From NCBI GenBank assembly GCA_032622095.1, contig CP136069.1:124823450-124887449 (forward strand): DNA of 64,000 nucleotides, in the 5' to 3' direction. Below are positions 45,453 through 58,144 of the stretch, in pieces (the first letter of the stretch is position 1; every line of letters starts with the position of its first letter). The notes beneath the pieces were generated by a model. That model had not been told where the DNA came from, did not search any database, and saw only the letters and a program-made list of their open reading frames with translations. Source of the stretch: Siphonodentalium dalli. Taxonomy: Eukaryota > Mollusca > Scaphopoda > Gadilida > Siphonodentaliidae. A program made the translations under genes and the position numbers.

Positions 45453-45821
45453 ATGCTATTTCCATTGAGTTTCCATCGTTCGTGGCGTGGACATGTTTGG
45501 TACGGTCAGCTGTACATGAGTTATATAGACGAACTTGACTGGTATAATCATATCTCCGGTGACTCCTCTTTAGCAGCATTCCGTACCATTCACCCCACGC
45601 TGCGAACGATCTGTATATGGAAACTATGCTCACAATTTCCGGAGGACAAATTTATATTCCCCCTGATCGGTCGCATAATCGCACATACAGCTTTCGGAGA
45701 AAATGACACATGCAAACACTGTTTAGGTACCTACTCAATGACATGTGTAGTACAACACATCTTGTTAGATTGTACGTCATTGCTACATATTCGGAGTGAC
45801 ATTGTGGTACCACGTCATTGA
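45453..45821 (+). pseudogene. LINE C-terminal zinc-knuckle relic
   Basis: The frame ends with a CKHCLGTYSM...QHILLDC arrangement (Cys-X2-Cys, then His-X4-Cys) near 45711-45775, the usual last domain of many animal LINE ORF2 proteins. It lies 3 kb downstream of the RT relic at 41926-42430 and may be from the same family. There is no sign of the rest of ORF2 next to it. Confidence 0.5.
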
Positions 45822-46249
45822 CAAATATGGCATTGAATGGTTCCTCTAACTTGACCAAATAGGCAAATACCCCGTTTGCAGCTACTGTCTGCCCTTATGG
45901 GATCGCCACCTAGAGATATCGCTCTACTCTCAGATAATCACTCTAATCTGTCTCGCTTGCTCGTTAGGACAACATCATTTATGTGGAAACGGTTTCATTT
46001 TGATAATGGTGTCGTGGAACAGTCTAGGCGTGCCCCAATTGGTCGCTCTCTATTTAGCCATACTTACAGCTGGGGCGACGGATAGTAACTAGTACTCACA
46101 CATGACTATACGATTTGTACGCGACTGAGTTGTGTTTATGTGTTGCTATCCATTGCATGTAAGATAGTCATAAAAGCATTATCAACGAGACGAGATGTGT
46201 AGTTAGAGACTCCCCCCCCCCCAAATTGGTCCCTCGAACCACCTTGAAG

Positions 46250-47235
46250 ATGGATACAGAACTGGCTACTCTGCTAAGAAAACGGACATCATTGCGAGGT
46301 CATGCTACGAGATATTAAAAAGAGACGGAGTCGATAATGGAACAGAAACCACCAGACTACTGGGAGTTGGCGATAGTCAGCACGCAAGTAGCCACGCGAA
46401 TAGACAAGTTAACTCATTTAAATGACGCCATATTAAACCTCATCGAGGATGAAGAAGATTTTGCGACGGAGGCCGATGAGACCGAGCAATTAATACATGA
46501 GTAAACTTGAAAAAACATTACTGTCAGCTCAAATGATGACTTCTGATCACAAAAAAGTACCAATTAAGCTTGAAACCGCAACAGGTTCCTATTCAAATTC
46601 ATCGAACGTGTTTACTAACAATACAACTCTTCCCAAATTGAGTTTACCAATATTTTCGGGTGACATCATGGAGTGGCAAACATTCTGGGACTCGTTTGAG
46701 ACAGCTATCCATAGTGTTTCAGACACTGCACATTCATAAATTCCAACATCTACGTTCACTGGTCCGGGAACAAGCATCGTCCTGCATTATGTGCTTACCT
46801 CTGACCAATAGTAACTATATACAGGCTATTGAACTTCTAAAGCAACTTTTCGGACAGTCTCAAAAATTGTCAGCTCTCATCTCCAGGCATTATCGGCGCT
46901 TCCCCACACTCGCTACAACTGGCGCAGCTTAATTAATTAAGCAAGTTCAGAGACAAATTCGAATCACATGTGAGATCCCTGGATGCAATGAGTGAACAAT
47001 CTGTATCATATAGTGATATGTTGACAAGTATACAATCATGCAAAAATTAGCTCCAGCTATACGTAGTACCATCGTTCGTCATTATGGGAATAGACAATTC
47101 AAACTCAACTTCGACAGTGTTTCGAAGGTTGCTAGCTGTCTCATTCCCTTGGACAGATGTCTATCTGCTAAGGAGAAGACCATAGTGTACAGACTACCCA
47201 CACTTCTTGACCATGATCCGAAGCAAACTGTGTGA
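46250..47235 (+). pseudogene. BEL/Pao retrotransposon gag relic
   Basis: An ATG at 46250 opens a frame reading ELATLLRKRTSLRGHATRY before a stop. A second frame from 46339 gives an acidic helical region. A third at 46497-46739 contains LPKLSLPIFSGDIMEWQTFW, the hallmark of the DUF1759-type gag of BEL/Pao elements. After a shift near 46735 the reading continues with LRSLVREQASSCIMCLPLTN and AIELLKQLFGQSQK (to about 46900), also typical of that gag. Further fragments run to about 47235. At least three breaks are present, and no pol or LTRs are recognisable. Confidence 0.75.
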
Positions 47236-48275
47236 CGCCCCGCAATTGTCTCGTCGAATATTTCCCAGGAGAGAAGAACAGTGCTCGCGGTGCTAGTTTG
47301 TGGACATGCGCCATGATAGTGGGAATGAAATGGGCCACGGTATATACCACCCATACACCTGGTGCATGTTTAAGATATAGAATGTCATGCGTGTCGGTTT
47401 TATTTGGTGTGGTAAGATTGTATTTCCACATCCGTTTCGAAGCCTTTCTGATTCAACTACGTACATTTTTGTCTGGATAATACTATGCTTATAGCTTCCC
47501 TCAAAACAGTCGGATGGACTAAAGGATAATGTCTTTATAGCATGAATGTATGCGGGTTTTTTATCATCTCTCAGTGTTAGTGTCAGTATGTGGGCAGTAT
47601 TATTCAAGAAAATGTCAGGAACTGTGGTGCATTTATTTCACTATGTATTTAAAGAACAATTTACAGTCTCGATGGCAATGGCTGTGGACGTTGGGGAACG
47701 CGACCTTTATGATCATATAGCTTTATATATATAACTTTAGAATATAGTAGTTAATGTCTCATGCAGGAAAATGGTCGCAATGATGATGTTACCAAGAAAT
47801 AACTTGGTGTACCAACGTTTGTTGAACTGAATGCAAGAGCTCATCAACGTAACATTCCTCTGGATGCTCTTCGCGTTGAACATTTCACCCTTTTGTTGAT
47901 GGCATTTGTACTTTCTTGAACCATACCACCCAGCGTGAGTATGATATATCAACCAACTATAAAAGGTATCGCATTTAAGACTACACCCCAGTCTTGGTGG
48001 TGCTTATACAGCAGTAGCCAATGGCACACGCCTGGTCCAGTTGTTTAAGAACGGCTTCCAAACGGATGGGAACATACAATCTTAGCATACAAGGAAAGCA
48101 AAGCCACACATGAGATCCTGTCTGAATCTAAAACATAACAAAATAAGGGGCGGTGCAGTCATGGTCCAATTTAATTTCCACTATCATGACACATACCCAC
48201 AAACTAGCACCGTGTGTATTGTTATCACCTGCTTGGATATGTGAGACGGTGAGACGATTGCTGGACGCCAACAAG
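47232..48275. repeat. Inverted-repeat pair (~110-bp arms)
   Basis: The segment at about 47232-47340 (GTGCTAGTTTGTGGACATG, CATGATAGTGGGAATGAAAT) is inverted at about 48160-48275 (ATTTCCACTATCATGACACA, CCCACAAACTAGCACC). The interior of about 0.8 kb has no recognised gene. It may be a small non-autonomous element beside the BEL relic. Confidence 0.6.
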
Positions 48276-49109
48276 ATTGTTCTTATGATCATGTTCAAGG
48301 AGTTTGGGTATATTATGCATTATGGTCTTCTACGCCTTAGCAGAAATGCATCCGTCAAATGTCGGGCTTTCAACATTCGAAGCCATATACAGAAGTTGTC
48401 CGGGTACGTCTGTGCATTAGATGAGTATGTGAATTGATGAACCATATATTGAGAAGTGGCTGTTTGGGAAGATCACCAGGTGTACACGTTGTTATCCCAA
48501 TTAGGTCACCAAAGCTGACAATACGCAGATAGATAGGTCCCTCTGAAAGCTAGTATACGCATCGACCGAATACCTTTCTAGTGTATCGCACAAGATGACG
48601 CCTATACCCCATATGCAGCATCTGAATTATACCATAAGCTATACCACGAATGAAGCTCGCTAAGAATTCCAAGCTTTCGAAACAAACACGTGAGCTGGAC
48701 ACCGGCATATGTATTATTTGAAACATTCCGATTAGTGGCACCCTTCTACGAAGAAGTGTAGTAAACTGTTGTTGTGAGTGAGATAGATTAATCTGACGAA
48801 GAGACGGAAACGGGTCTAGATAATGCTGAATGTGGCAATTCAGAATAAGCTCAGGTTCTGTTGTTTTGATTCTTGGAAGTCATAATATGACTATTCGGCG
48901 CACCTATATACGGTTACGGCCAGTGTGAGCCCTTAGTGGAGAATATATTTTGAAATGCCACATCACGATTGTGGGTTTTCATCCTTCCAAAAGGCTACGA
49001 CTTACATTGGAACAAATAGATGGCTTATATTATGTACAGTTTCGTCTATACACATCGATATTAAGACAAAAAGTTGAAATTAGTATGTGATAATATCGGC
49101 TTCTTTTCA
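48276..49109. other. No recognisable feature
   Basis: Neither a gene nor a clear repeat is visible. Small open frames occur on both strands. Confidence 0.45.
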
Positions 49110-50180
49110 ATTTCTGGCCGCCAGTTTGGCCGCCATATTGACTGTGAGTATCACTTGCCAAACCCTAATGAATAATTCATACATATCAACATGTAATGGT
49201 GGGTAGAAATCGCGAAACAATAACGCCCATCCTAAGAAAGTAAAGGAATGTAGGCGTGTTTTCAAATTTCGGTCAACATTTTGGCCGCCATCTTCGATTT
49301 GGAAAACCATTTCTTGCATGAAATGTAAGGTAATTACTTCACCTCAGTATTTCCAACTCAACTGTACGCATGGATGGAGTTGTCCCGACAATAATGCCTA
49401 ATGATGTGAATATGAGGGAATTTCGGTGATTTTTCAAAATCTGTCCGCCATCGTGGGCGCCATTTTGGATTTGGGGGACTTTTATTTGGATATGGTACAA
49501 GGAAAGTTCTTCGCCTAAGTGTTCACAACTTACAATAGTAAGCAGGTGTGGAGTTGGCATGACAATAATGCTCACTGATGTTAAAATCAGCGATTTTCGG
49601 CGATTTTTCTATTTCTGGTGGCCATTTTGGCCGCCATCTTGGATTTGGGTAAATATTCCTCAACTCAGGTATAAGAGGAATCCTAGATCGAGTATCTCCT
49701 GCACATATATATGCATGGGTGTTGTTATAATAGCAATAACAGTCATTGATTCGAAACATTACATCGCGTTATTAACGTAGATTCGGCTTTGACCTATTAT
49801 ACCGGCATTTGGGAAAACGTGATATCGGACAAAACTATCCCGCAATGAATGTATATTATGGTCCCTATGTGTTCGCCAATGACTTCTCTATAAGATAAAT
49901 GTATAACAAGATGCCAACATTTTCCCACAGAGACAAACGAACGGTGGTAACGTGTCAGAAAAATAGCATATTTTCACATTTCGGCGGCCATCTTGGCCGC
50001 CATATTGGATTCTGGTATCGGATTTTTTGCCAATTTGTAAGGGTTGTATATTTGCATAACGATTCGAGCGGAAAACAAGACCGCATGTGCTATCATCTTT
50101 ACTATAATGGCGATCAAAGAGACCTGGTGCATATACAAAAAAAATGGCCGCCATGATGGATGCCATCTTGTCTGGAGTCT
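49110..50180. repeat. Diverged ~165-bp repeats with GGCCGCCAT landmark
   Basis: TTTGGCCGCCATCTTGGATTTGG-like words recur near 49127, 49280, 49445, 49625 and 49985. Between them are shared blocks such as ACAATAATGC and TTTTCAAATTTCGG. The landmark resembles but is not the same as the GCCGGCGGCC repeats of 21590-28430. Confidence 0.7.
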
Positions 50181-50191
50181 CTGCGGCCACC

Positions 50192-51810
50192 TTTTTTTCT
50201 TGTTAACAACAGGGGGGGGGGGTCGGAAAAAAGTGCCATGACATTAGGCTGAAAAAACTTTTTTCCGGCTCTTGGGTACCCACCACCCCCCTATTTGAAG
50301 GAAAACATATTTTTTCCAATTTCATGCGGGGTACCCACCCCCTTTTTACCTCCAAATCTGTAATATCACACCATTTAAGCTTGATGGTCAGTATTACAGT
50401 TACCCTATTTCCATTTCTGGTTCTTCTAAGTCATTCCAGTCTTTTGTAATAACACGAAACAGGTTCTAAAAAAAAACTTGGAAAAATCCAAAATAACACA
50501 CAGAATTCATGTGCTGATCAGTAAATTATTGATTGTTTCTTCTCCAAATATTGTCTAAGGTAGCTCATTATACATGTAAACAAGTATAAAAGCATTAGTG
50601 TACGTTCTTTTCATCACAGCAAGTGTAACTTTAGATGTGTCCCATAGTATCACATGAATTTATGTCAATTATGATTTTTGAAAAAATTATTAGGGCAACA
50701 CCACCTGGCAATTAACTCTCCAACAATACAGGTATTCAGCTGAAATCCACTATGTATCACAAAACTAATTTTCATTTCCATGAGCTGAGATCTTGGGCTA
50801 GGTGCTGTGCTAAGGCCAGACCCAGGTCAAACACTCAGACAAATACATGTACTGTGTGTAAATAGAAACTTGAAAATAAGACGGTCATATGCAGTCGGCA
50901 GAATAAGCTCCAAGGAGGGTGGGTTTAGTGATGCTACCCAGCATAGTGGGCTATAGCATTACGAAATTCACCATATGTGACCCTCATCTGCAGCTAGTTC
51001 TCCATGGTTGGTCGAGATCAAAATAGAATGAGGTTGTTAGAGGTTGAATGTGTTGATGCTATACCGGTAGTATGGCCAAATTCGCCTTCTGCAGACTTCG
51101 ATCATTTTGCTGATGACCAGCACATTATATTTAGACTTGCATATATATTAAGTTATATTATATTTTCTCTCCCTTCTTTTCACTCATCTGTTCTGATTTT
51201 GTTTATTCCACTTAGCAGCCTTCTCCATATCTACACATTCAAGTTCTATGTATGCTCGCCCAATCTTTTATCTGGGTCCCACCATCTCAAGATTGTTGTC
51301 TCAGTGATATGCATTGTTGCAGTCTACAGTCCCATGCCAAGTTCCGATACAATTTTGACTGGGTTATCTGGTCTGATCAGGTATAATGAGTAAAATTAAT
51401 GCTATAAATGAATAGCGTTTTTCATTTTATTTACATTAAAGTTTATTCATGTGCTACATAACTGTCCATTTTCATCTGGAACCAGTAGCATTGGTACATG
51501 GCAATGTGATCGGATGTAAAAGGCGAATTCCTGAGATTTGGTTCGTAATCTGGATTTCTGAGAAGCATCATGCCTATATCCACACTAACTACACCATAAG
51601 CACTGCCCTAAGTGGCATACACACCTTAACAATGATGCTGAACACTTTGAGGCATTTATATTGAAGAAATGTTGCAAGAGGAAAAAATTGCGACCACTCA
51701 GGAAAAAAGTGACCTTTTCGCAGCTGAACCACCCACCCATCCCGGCCTAATGTATGGAAAAAAGTGGATGACCCCCCCCCCCCCCCCCCTGTTAACAAGT
51801 GAAAAAAATT
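50192..51810. mobile_element. Inverted-repeat-bounded segment, ~1.6 kb
   Basis: The left end CTTGTTAACAACAGG with a G-run then GGAAAAAAGTG..ATGACATTAGGC is inverted at the right: GCCTAATGTATGGAAAAAAGTGG, a C-run, then CCTGTTAACAAG. The arms are about 60-90 bp and imperfect. The homopolymer runs differ in length (10 G against 18 C), as expected of slippage. The interior carries one 129-codon plus-strand frame (51004-51393). Confidence 0.65.
51004..51393 (+). other. Unrecognised 129-codon open frame
   Basis: It starts with ATG at 51004. Residues ~45-75 and ~95-112 are hydrophobic. I do not recognise a family, and the composition could arise by chance in AT-rich DNA. It lies inside the 50192-51810 inverted-repeat segment. 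Confidence 0.25.
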
Positions 51811-52348
51811 AGAGGAGACATTAAGAAAGAAAATTAGTGGGGTGAAGTTGAGTCCTGGGGGGGGTGCAGAGGTCGACCAATATATCCTGGACTATTTGTC
51901 ATTATCTGGTATCTAGTTATCTGGTATTTTGAACACATTAATTTTTTGCCGGTATTTATTCAATAATTGATGCAACTACATACAAGCTTGTACAATTGCA
52001 ATGTGCAAAGTACACACGGTATAATCGACCCGATGACTCGTTGTGAGCGTGGATGATTCGATGTGACGGCAAGGATTTAGGCGGATATCGATCTTGCCAA
52101 CTTGCACTGTGATTTTCAGCTCATAACTCGTCGGAATATCCGATATAATTAAGGAGAAGTGAGGCAGGGTGTAAACACAAATGTCACAGCAGAGGTCCGA
52201 GGTGTGTTGATTGTCAACAAGGATTCGTTATGTGTGTGTTGAACACCAAATATCACTGATGAATATACATAGAATAGTATTATAGTATACACATATTGAC
52301 TGTCTTGAGGTGAAATAGCGAGAATCTACTATATAATTTGAGAACTAC

Positions 52349-52427
<79 letters not shown>

Positions 52428-52440
52428 ATATATATATATC
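52349..52440. repeat. (GT)n(TA)n compound microsatellite
   Basis: A GTGTGTGTGTGT run passes into about 75 bp of alternating TA, ending ATATCGATATCG. Confidence 0.98.
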
Positions 52441-52671
52441 GATATCGCGGCGTTTTGTAGAAGCTCTGAGCACTCATTCTCCACTCCAAATCATCAAAAT
52501 CACCGTCCTCGGCACTGCGGGGGTTAAGGCATTCACGCTCTTTATATTGACCAAATTTGGCGTTGTTAACCGAGTAACGCTCTTTATTTATTGCCAGCGG
52601 CGTTGCTAAACGGTCACCTATGCGTATGAAACTACGGATGCAAAACGCACCGGAACGACGGAATGTATTTA

Positions 52672-52975
52672 TCTTGATTAAAAAGGCAGAATTAACTCAT
52701 TGGAAAACAACAAATGCGTGTCGTGTGATTCTTATGTCTGTCGTTCCTAGGAACGGGGGAGACATCGAATCATATACCTCTTTTAGGGACGGGTACCATA
52801 ATTTCTCTTGATTAAAAAGGGAGAATTAACTCATTGAAAAACAAAAAATGCGTGTTGTGTGATTCTTATGTCTGTCATTCTTAGGAAGGGGGAGAATTTC
52901 ATCGGGTCAGTTTTCCGCCCGATGTACCGTAAATCATACCTCTTTTAGGGACGGGTACCATCATTTCGCTTGACG
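52672..52975. repeat. 134-bp tandem duplication
   Basis: TCTTGATTAAAAAGG.AGAATT, TGTGTGATTCTTATGTCTGTC and ACCTCTTTTAGGGACGGGTA occur at 52672-52805 and 52806-52975. The second copy has an extra ~35 bp containing CATCGGGTCAGTTTTCCGCC; its GGG and CCC ends are roughly inverted. Confidence 0.92.
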
Positions 52976-52979
52976 GTCT

Positions 52980-53935
52980 TTAAACTATTACCCGCCTGCT
53001 AAGTTGCTAACGTCACAATCTGGCACGATCAATGCCAGAAATTGGTGCCATGGCAGAGTTGTCCCTGGAGCAGAATTGTCTCTGGAGCTAATTATAGTCC
53101 TGATTGTTGTTCAAAAGACACAACCTTCTGAAAATTGTTCTCATTATTCTACCCCAAGACATGAAATATATGAATACTAATGTCGTTTCCAGCTTGTTAT
53201 ATGTTGTAGGCAGTCACTGTTGAAACCTGCTCCTATTCTAAATGTTTTGAGGATTCCTCGAACAATAGCCACAAACCATATGAAAGTTGAGTTATTCTTA
53301 AAGTGATGTGAAACACTCCGGTATGGTGATAAAATAGAAATGGATAATAATCTTGTTCAAAGTAGTTATTTTTTACAAATATTATATCTAAATTTACAAC
53401 ACACACCCTCATTCTTATGTATTAATTAAATGCAGTGATTCTCGTTGGGGAAATCATTTTCGTTAGTTTATCGCCAATAGATGCGTCCCGAATCAAGTAG
53501 TAAATATTTATAATTGAGCATAGTGCAGACGATGTTTTATATGGAGTGCATGGTATGGTCGATTAGCTTGAGATTTTAGGCGATGTTAATAGAATGATAC
53601 ATTCATTCAGTTGGAATAGCCCCTGCGTACTAACTTATCAATTTCACGCACCCGAACAAGTACGTAATATGTCTCTAACCACAATTAAGAAAATACTCAG
53701 TGAATTTTGGATATGAGGCGAAACAGAGCATAGTATACTCGGCTAAACTATATTGTATAAAACTGATCTTCACCTTAGCGCAGTGATTTAATATATATAA
53801 TATTGTTAATTTTGTGTTCCACATACGAAATGAGCCATGGTCAATGGTTAAAAACTCGCAGACAGCTCCAGTGAGCTTCAAGAGGCCCCCAAACGGACTA
53901 CAGTGTCATGCAACCGTGGTCTATTTGTTGCAGTG
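52980..53935. other. No recognisable feature
   Basis: AT-rich interior of the inverted-repeat segment. No gene or repeat is recognised. Confidence 0.45.
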
Positions 53936-54412
53936 TCGACATAGCGAATCCTCGTTGACAATCACTACACTTCAACGTTGACATTTGTGTTTACACCCAG
54001 ACTCACTACTCCTACATTATATCGGATAAGAGTTGAAAATCACAGTTCGAATTGGCAAGATATCTGCCTATACGGACATGTGTTAGATGATGCAAAATTG
54101 TGACAATTGGAATTATCGATGGTTTTACTCATGTTTTCGTTGACAGTGCCTGAGTAGTGAACATGATCATATCTACCTACCCGGCACCATCTACCACAAT
54201 TCAAGGTCCAATACATGCTATGATGCTTGAGAAGGGTATCCGCACTGGGCAAACGACCAAATGTTTATTATCAAGCAGTGAACCTCTTTGTATGAGTTAC
54301 CATATTTTAATAGCTAAAAAATGCACCAAAAAACATTTGAACCCTCGTTGGCATCTCATCGAATCCTCCGCACTTACAACGAATTATCGGATCGATTACA
54401 TCATGTGAAGTT

Positions 54413-54419
54413 TGTATAA
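54413..54419. repeat. Candidate left target-site duplication TGTATAA
   Basis: TGTATAA stands just before the left end of the satellite-TIR element and recurs at 63862-63868 just after its right end. Read as GTATAA it would be 6 bp, the Polinton length. The exact element ends differ by two or three bases between the sides, so this is probable but not certain. Confidence 0.65.
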
Positions 54420-54484
54420 TGTACTACGGTGACATCGGTTACTTATTCCCAGTTCCTTATTCCTTATTCTGAAACATTAGATAT

Positions 54485-57400
54485 TGACCAAATGAACGGT
54501 GCGGTAGGGTGGCTCACCACAAACTATACTATAAAAACCGAAAACCGCACCCCTCTAGACCGTGCGGTTGCCACAGGAGGTGGCCAAAGCGACAACCATA
54601 GCCGTTTGGGTATTTATGAACCGATTTTGACCAAATAAACGATGCGGTATGGTGGCCCACCCCAAAATAAAATATATTTACCGAAAACCGCACCCCTCTA
54701 GCCCGTGATGTTGCCACAGGAGGTGGCCAAAGTGGCAACCATAGCCGTTTTGGGTATTTATCAAACGATTTTGACCAACTAAACGGTGCGGTAGGGTGGC
54801 CCACCCCAAAATAAAATATAAAAACCGCAGCCCTCTACCCCGTCACAGCTAGGAGGTGGCCAAAGTGTCAACCATAGCCGTTTGGGTATTTGTGAACCGA
54901 TTTTGACCAAATAAACGGTGCGGTAGGGTGGCCCGCCCCAAAACTATAGTATAAAAACCGAAAACCGCAACCATCTAGCCCGTGCGGTTGCCACAGGAGG
55001 TGGCCAAAGTGGCAACCCTAGCCGTTTGGGTATTTACGAACCGATTTTGACCAAATAAACGGTGCGGTAGGGTGGCCCACTCGAAAATAAAATATAAAAA
55101 GCGAAAACCGCAACCCTCTAGGCCGTGCGGTTGCCACAGGAGGTGGCCAAAGTTGCAACCATGGCCGTTTGGGTATTTAGGAACCGATTTTGGCCAAATA
55201 AACGGTGCGGTAGGGTGACCCACCACAAAATAAAATATAAAAACCGAAAATCGCAGCTCTCTAGCCCGTGCGGTTGCCACAGGAGGTGGCCAAAGTGGCA
55301 ACCATAGCCGTTTGGGTATTTATGAACCGATTTTGACCAAATAAACGGTGCGGGTAGGGTGGCCCACCCCAAACTATAGTATAAAAACCGAAAACCGCAA
55401 CGATCTAGCCCGTGCGGTTGCCACAGGAGGTGGCCAAAGTGGCAACCATAGCCACTTGGGTATTTATGAACCGATTTATACAAAATAAACGGTGCTGTAG
55501 GGTGGCCCACCCCAAAATAAAATATAAAAACCGAAAATCGCAGCCCTCTAGCCCGTGCGGTTGCCACAGGAAGTGGCCAAAGTGGCAACCATAGCCGTTT
55601 GGGTATTTATGAACCGATTTTGACCAAATAAACGGTGCGGTATGGTGGCCCACCCCAAACTATAGTATAAAAACCGAAAACCGCAACGATCTAGCCTGTG
55701 TGGTTGCCACAGGAGGTGGCCAAAGTGGCAACCATAGCCACTTGGGTATTTGTGAACCGATTTTGACCAAATAAACGGTGCGGTAGGGTGGCCCGCCCCA
55801 AACTATAGTATAAAAACCGAAAACCGCAACCATCTAGCCCGTGCGGTTGCCACATGAGGTGGCCAAAGTGGCAACCCTAGCCGTTTGGGTATTTATGAAC
55901 CGATTTTGACCAAATAAACGGTGCGGTAGGGTGGCCCACTCGAAAATAAAATATAAAAAGCGAAAACCGCAACCCTCTAGTCCGTGCGGTTGCCACAGGA
56001 GGTGGCCAAAGTTGCAACCATGGCCGTTTGGGTATTTAGGAACCGATTTTGGCCAAATAAACGGTGCGGTAGGGTGACCCACCACAAAATAAAATATAAA
56101 AACCGAAAATCGCAGCTCTCTAGCCCGTGCGGTTGCCACAGGAGGTGGCCAAAGTGGCAACCATAGCCGTTTGGGTATTTATGAACCGATTTTGACCAAA
56201 TAAACGGTGCGGTAGGGTGGCCCACCCCAAACTATAGTAAAAAAAACGAAAACCGCAACGATCTAGCCCGTGCGGTTGCCACAGGAGGTGGCCAAAGTGG
56301 CAACCATAGCCACTTGGGTATTTATGACCCGATTTATACCAAATAAACGGTGCTGTAGGGTGGCCCACCCCAAAATAAAATATAAAAACCGAAAATCGCA
56401 GCCCTCTAGCCCGTGCGGTTGCCACAGGAAGTGGCCAAAGTGGCAACCATAGCCGTTTGGGTATTTATGAACCGATTTTGACCAAATAAACGGTGCGGTA
56501 GGGTGGCCCACCCCAAACTATAGCATAAAAACCGAAAACCGCAACGATATAGCCCGTGCAGTTGCCACAGGAGGTGGCCAAAGTGGCAACCATAGCCACT
56601 TGGGTATTTATGAACCGATTTTGACCAAATCAACGGTGCTGTAGGGTGGCCCACCCCAAAATAAAATATAAAAACCGAAAATCGCAGCCCTCTAGCCCGT
56701 GCGGTTGCCACAGGAAGTGGCCAAAGTGGCAACCATAGCCGTTTTGGTATTTATGAACCGATTTTGACCAAATAAACGGTGCGGTAGGGTGGCCCACCCC
56801 AAACTATAGTATAAAAACCGAAAACCGCAACGATCTAGCACGTGTGGTTGCCACAGGAGGTGGCCAAAGTGGCAACCATAGCCACTTGGGTATTTATGAA
56901 CCGATTTTGACCAAATCAACGGTGCTGTAGGGTGGCCCACCCCAAAATAAAATATTAAAACCGAAAATCGCAACGATCTAGCCCGTGCGGTTGCCACAGG
57001 AGGTGGCCAAAGTGGCAACCATAGCCGTTTGGGTATTTATGAACCGATTTTGACCAAATAAACGGTGCGGTAGGGTGGCCCACCCCAAACTATAGTATAA
57101 AAACCGAAAACCGCAACGATCTAGCCCGTGTGGTTGCCACAGGAGGTGGCCAAAGTGGCAACCATAGCCACTTGGGTATTTATGAACCGATTTTGACCAA
57201 ATAAACGGTGCGGTAGGGTGGCCCACCCCAAAATAAAATATAAAAACCGAAAATCGCAACGATCTAGCCCGTGCGGTTGCCACAGGAGGTGGCCAAAGTG
57301 GCAACCATAGCCGTTTGGGTATTTATGAACCGATTTTGACCAAATAAACGGTGCGGTAGGGTGGCCCACCCCAAACTATAGTATAAAAACCGAAAACCGC

Positions 57401-58015
57401 AACGATATAGCCCGTGCAGTTGCCACAGGAGGTGGCCAAAGTGGCAACCATAGCCACTTGGGTATTTATGAACCGATTTTGACCAAATAAACGGTGCTGT
57501 ATGATGGCCCACCCCAAAATAAAATATAAAAAGCGTAAACCGCAACCCTCTAGTCCGTGCGGTGGTCACAGGAGGTGGCCAAAGTTGCAACCATAGCCGT
57601 TTGGGTATTTATGAACCGATTTTGACCAAATAAACGGTGCTGTATGATGGCCCACCCCAAAATAAAATATTAAAACCGGTAACCGCAACCATCTAGCCCG
57701 TGCGGTTGCCACAGGTGGTGGCTAAAATGACAACCATAGCCGTTTTTGTATTTATGAACCGATTTTGACCAAATAAACGATGCGGTAGGATGGCCCGTGC
57801 ACCCCAAACTATACTATAAAACCTAAAAACCGCACACATCTAGCCCGTGCGGTTGCCACAGCAGGTGGCCAAAATGGCAACCGTAGCCGTTTTGGTATTT
57901 ATGAACCGATTGTAACCAAATAAATGACGCGGTATGGTGGCCCACCCCACTATAAAAAAACCGAAAACCGCATCCTTCTATCTCGTGCGGTTGCCACAGC
58001 TGGTGGCCAAAATGT
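54485..58015. repeat. Left TIR satellite array, ~143-bp unit
   Basis: About 25 units of CCGTGCGGTTGCCACAGGAGG, TGGCCAAAGTGGCAACC, GTTTGGGTATTTATGAACCG, ATTTTGACCAAATAAACGG and GGTAGGGTGGCCCACCCC. From about 55260 to 57500 units alternate in two types (AAACTATAGTATAAAA versus AAAATAAAATATAAAA; CCGTTTGGG versus CCACTTGGG), giving a 286-bp dimer period. Each unit has a 9-bp inverted repeat, GGTTGCCAC...GTGGCAACC. Open frames here on either strand are repeat by-products. Confidence 0.97.
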
Positions 58016-58144
58016 CAGGGGCGGTCCACTACCCTCACATGCCCGGGCTCTCCTTTTATATATACCCATTGTTTGTGGTAAGGGGGTAACGAACCAAATA
58101 TCACTCTGCGTGAGGTGTAGTTACAGAAAAGAGAAGACAACATT
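58016..58144. promoter_or_regulatory. Possible promoter region of PolB-helicase gene
   Basis: Between the array and the first ATG lies 129 bp containing TTTTATATATACCC at about 58053, which could serve as a TATA box some 90 bp before the ATG at 58145. There is no other support. Confidence 0.25.

Larger units (their letters stand above)
52079..54075. mobile_element. Inverted-repeat-bounded segment, ~2.0 kb
   Basis: Arms at about 52079-52235 and 53936-54075 are inverted copies sharing CTTGCCAA, CTGTGATTTTCA, TCCGATATAAT, GGGTGTAAACACAAATGTCA and GATTGTCAAC. The interior holds a microsatellite and a tandem duplication but no gene. It lies directly beside the satellite-TIR element. Confidence 0.6.

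Noticed and set aside
52280-52609. Frames with long Tyr-Ile repeats on both strands
   Set aside because: Translation of the (TA)n microsatellite.
54529-57590. 108-codon minus-strand frames repeated every 286 bp
   Set aside because: By-product of the two-unit satellite period (286 bp, shifting frame by one base per dimer). The plus strand is also open, and there is no independent coding signal.
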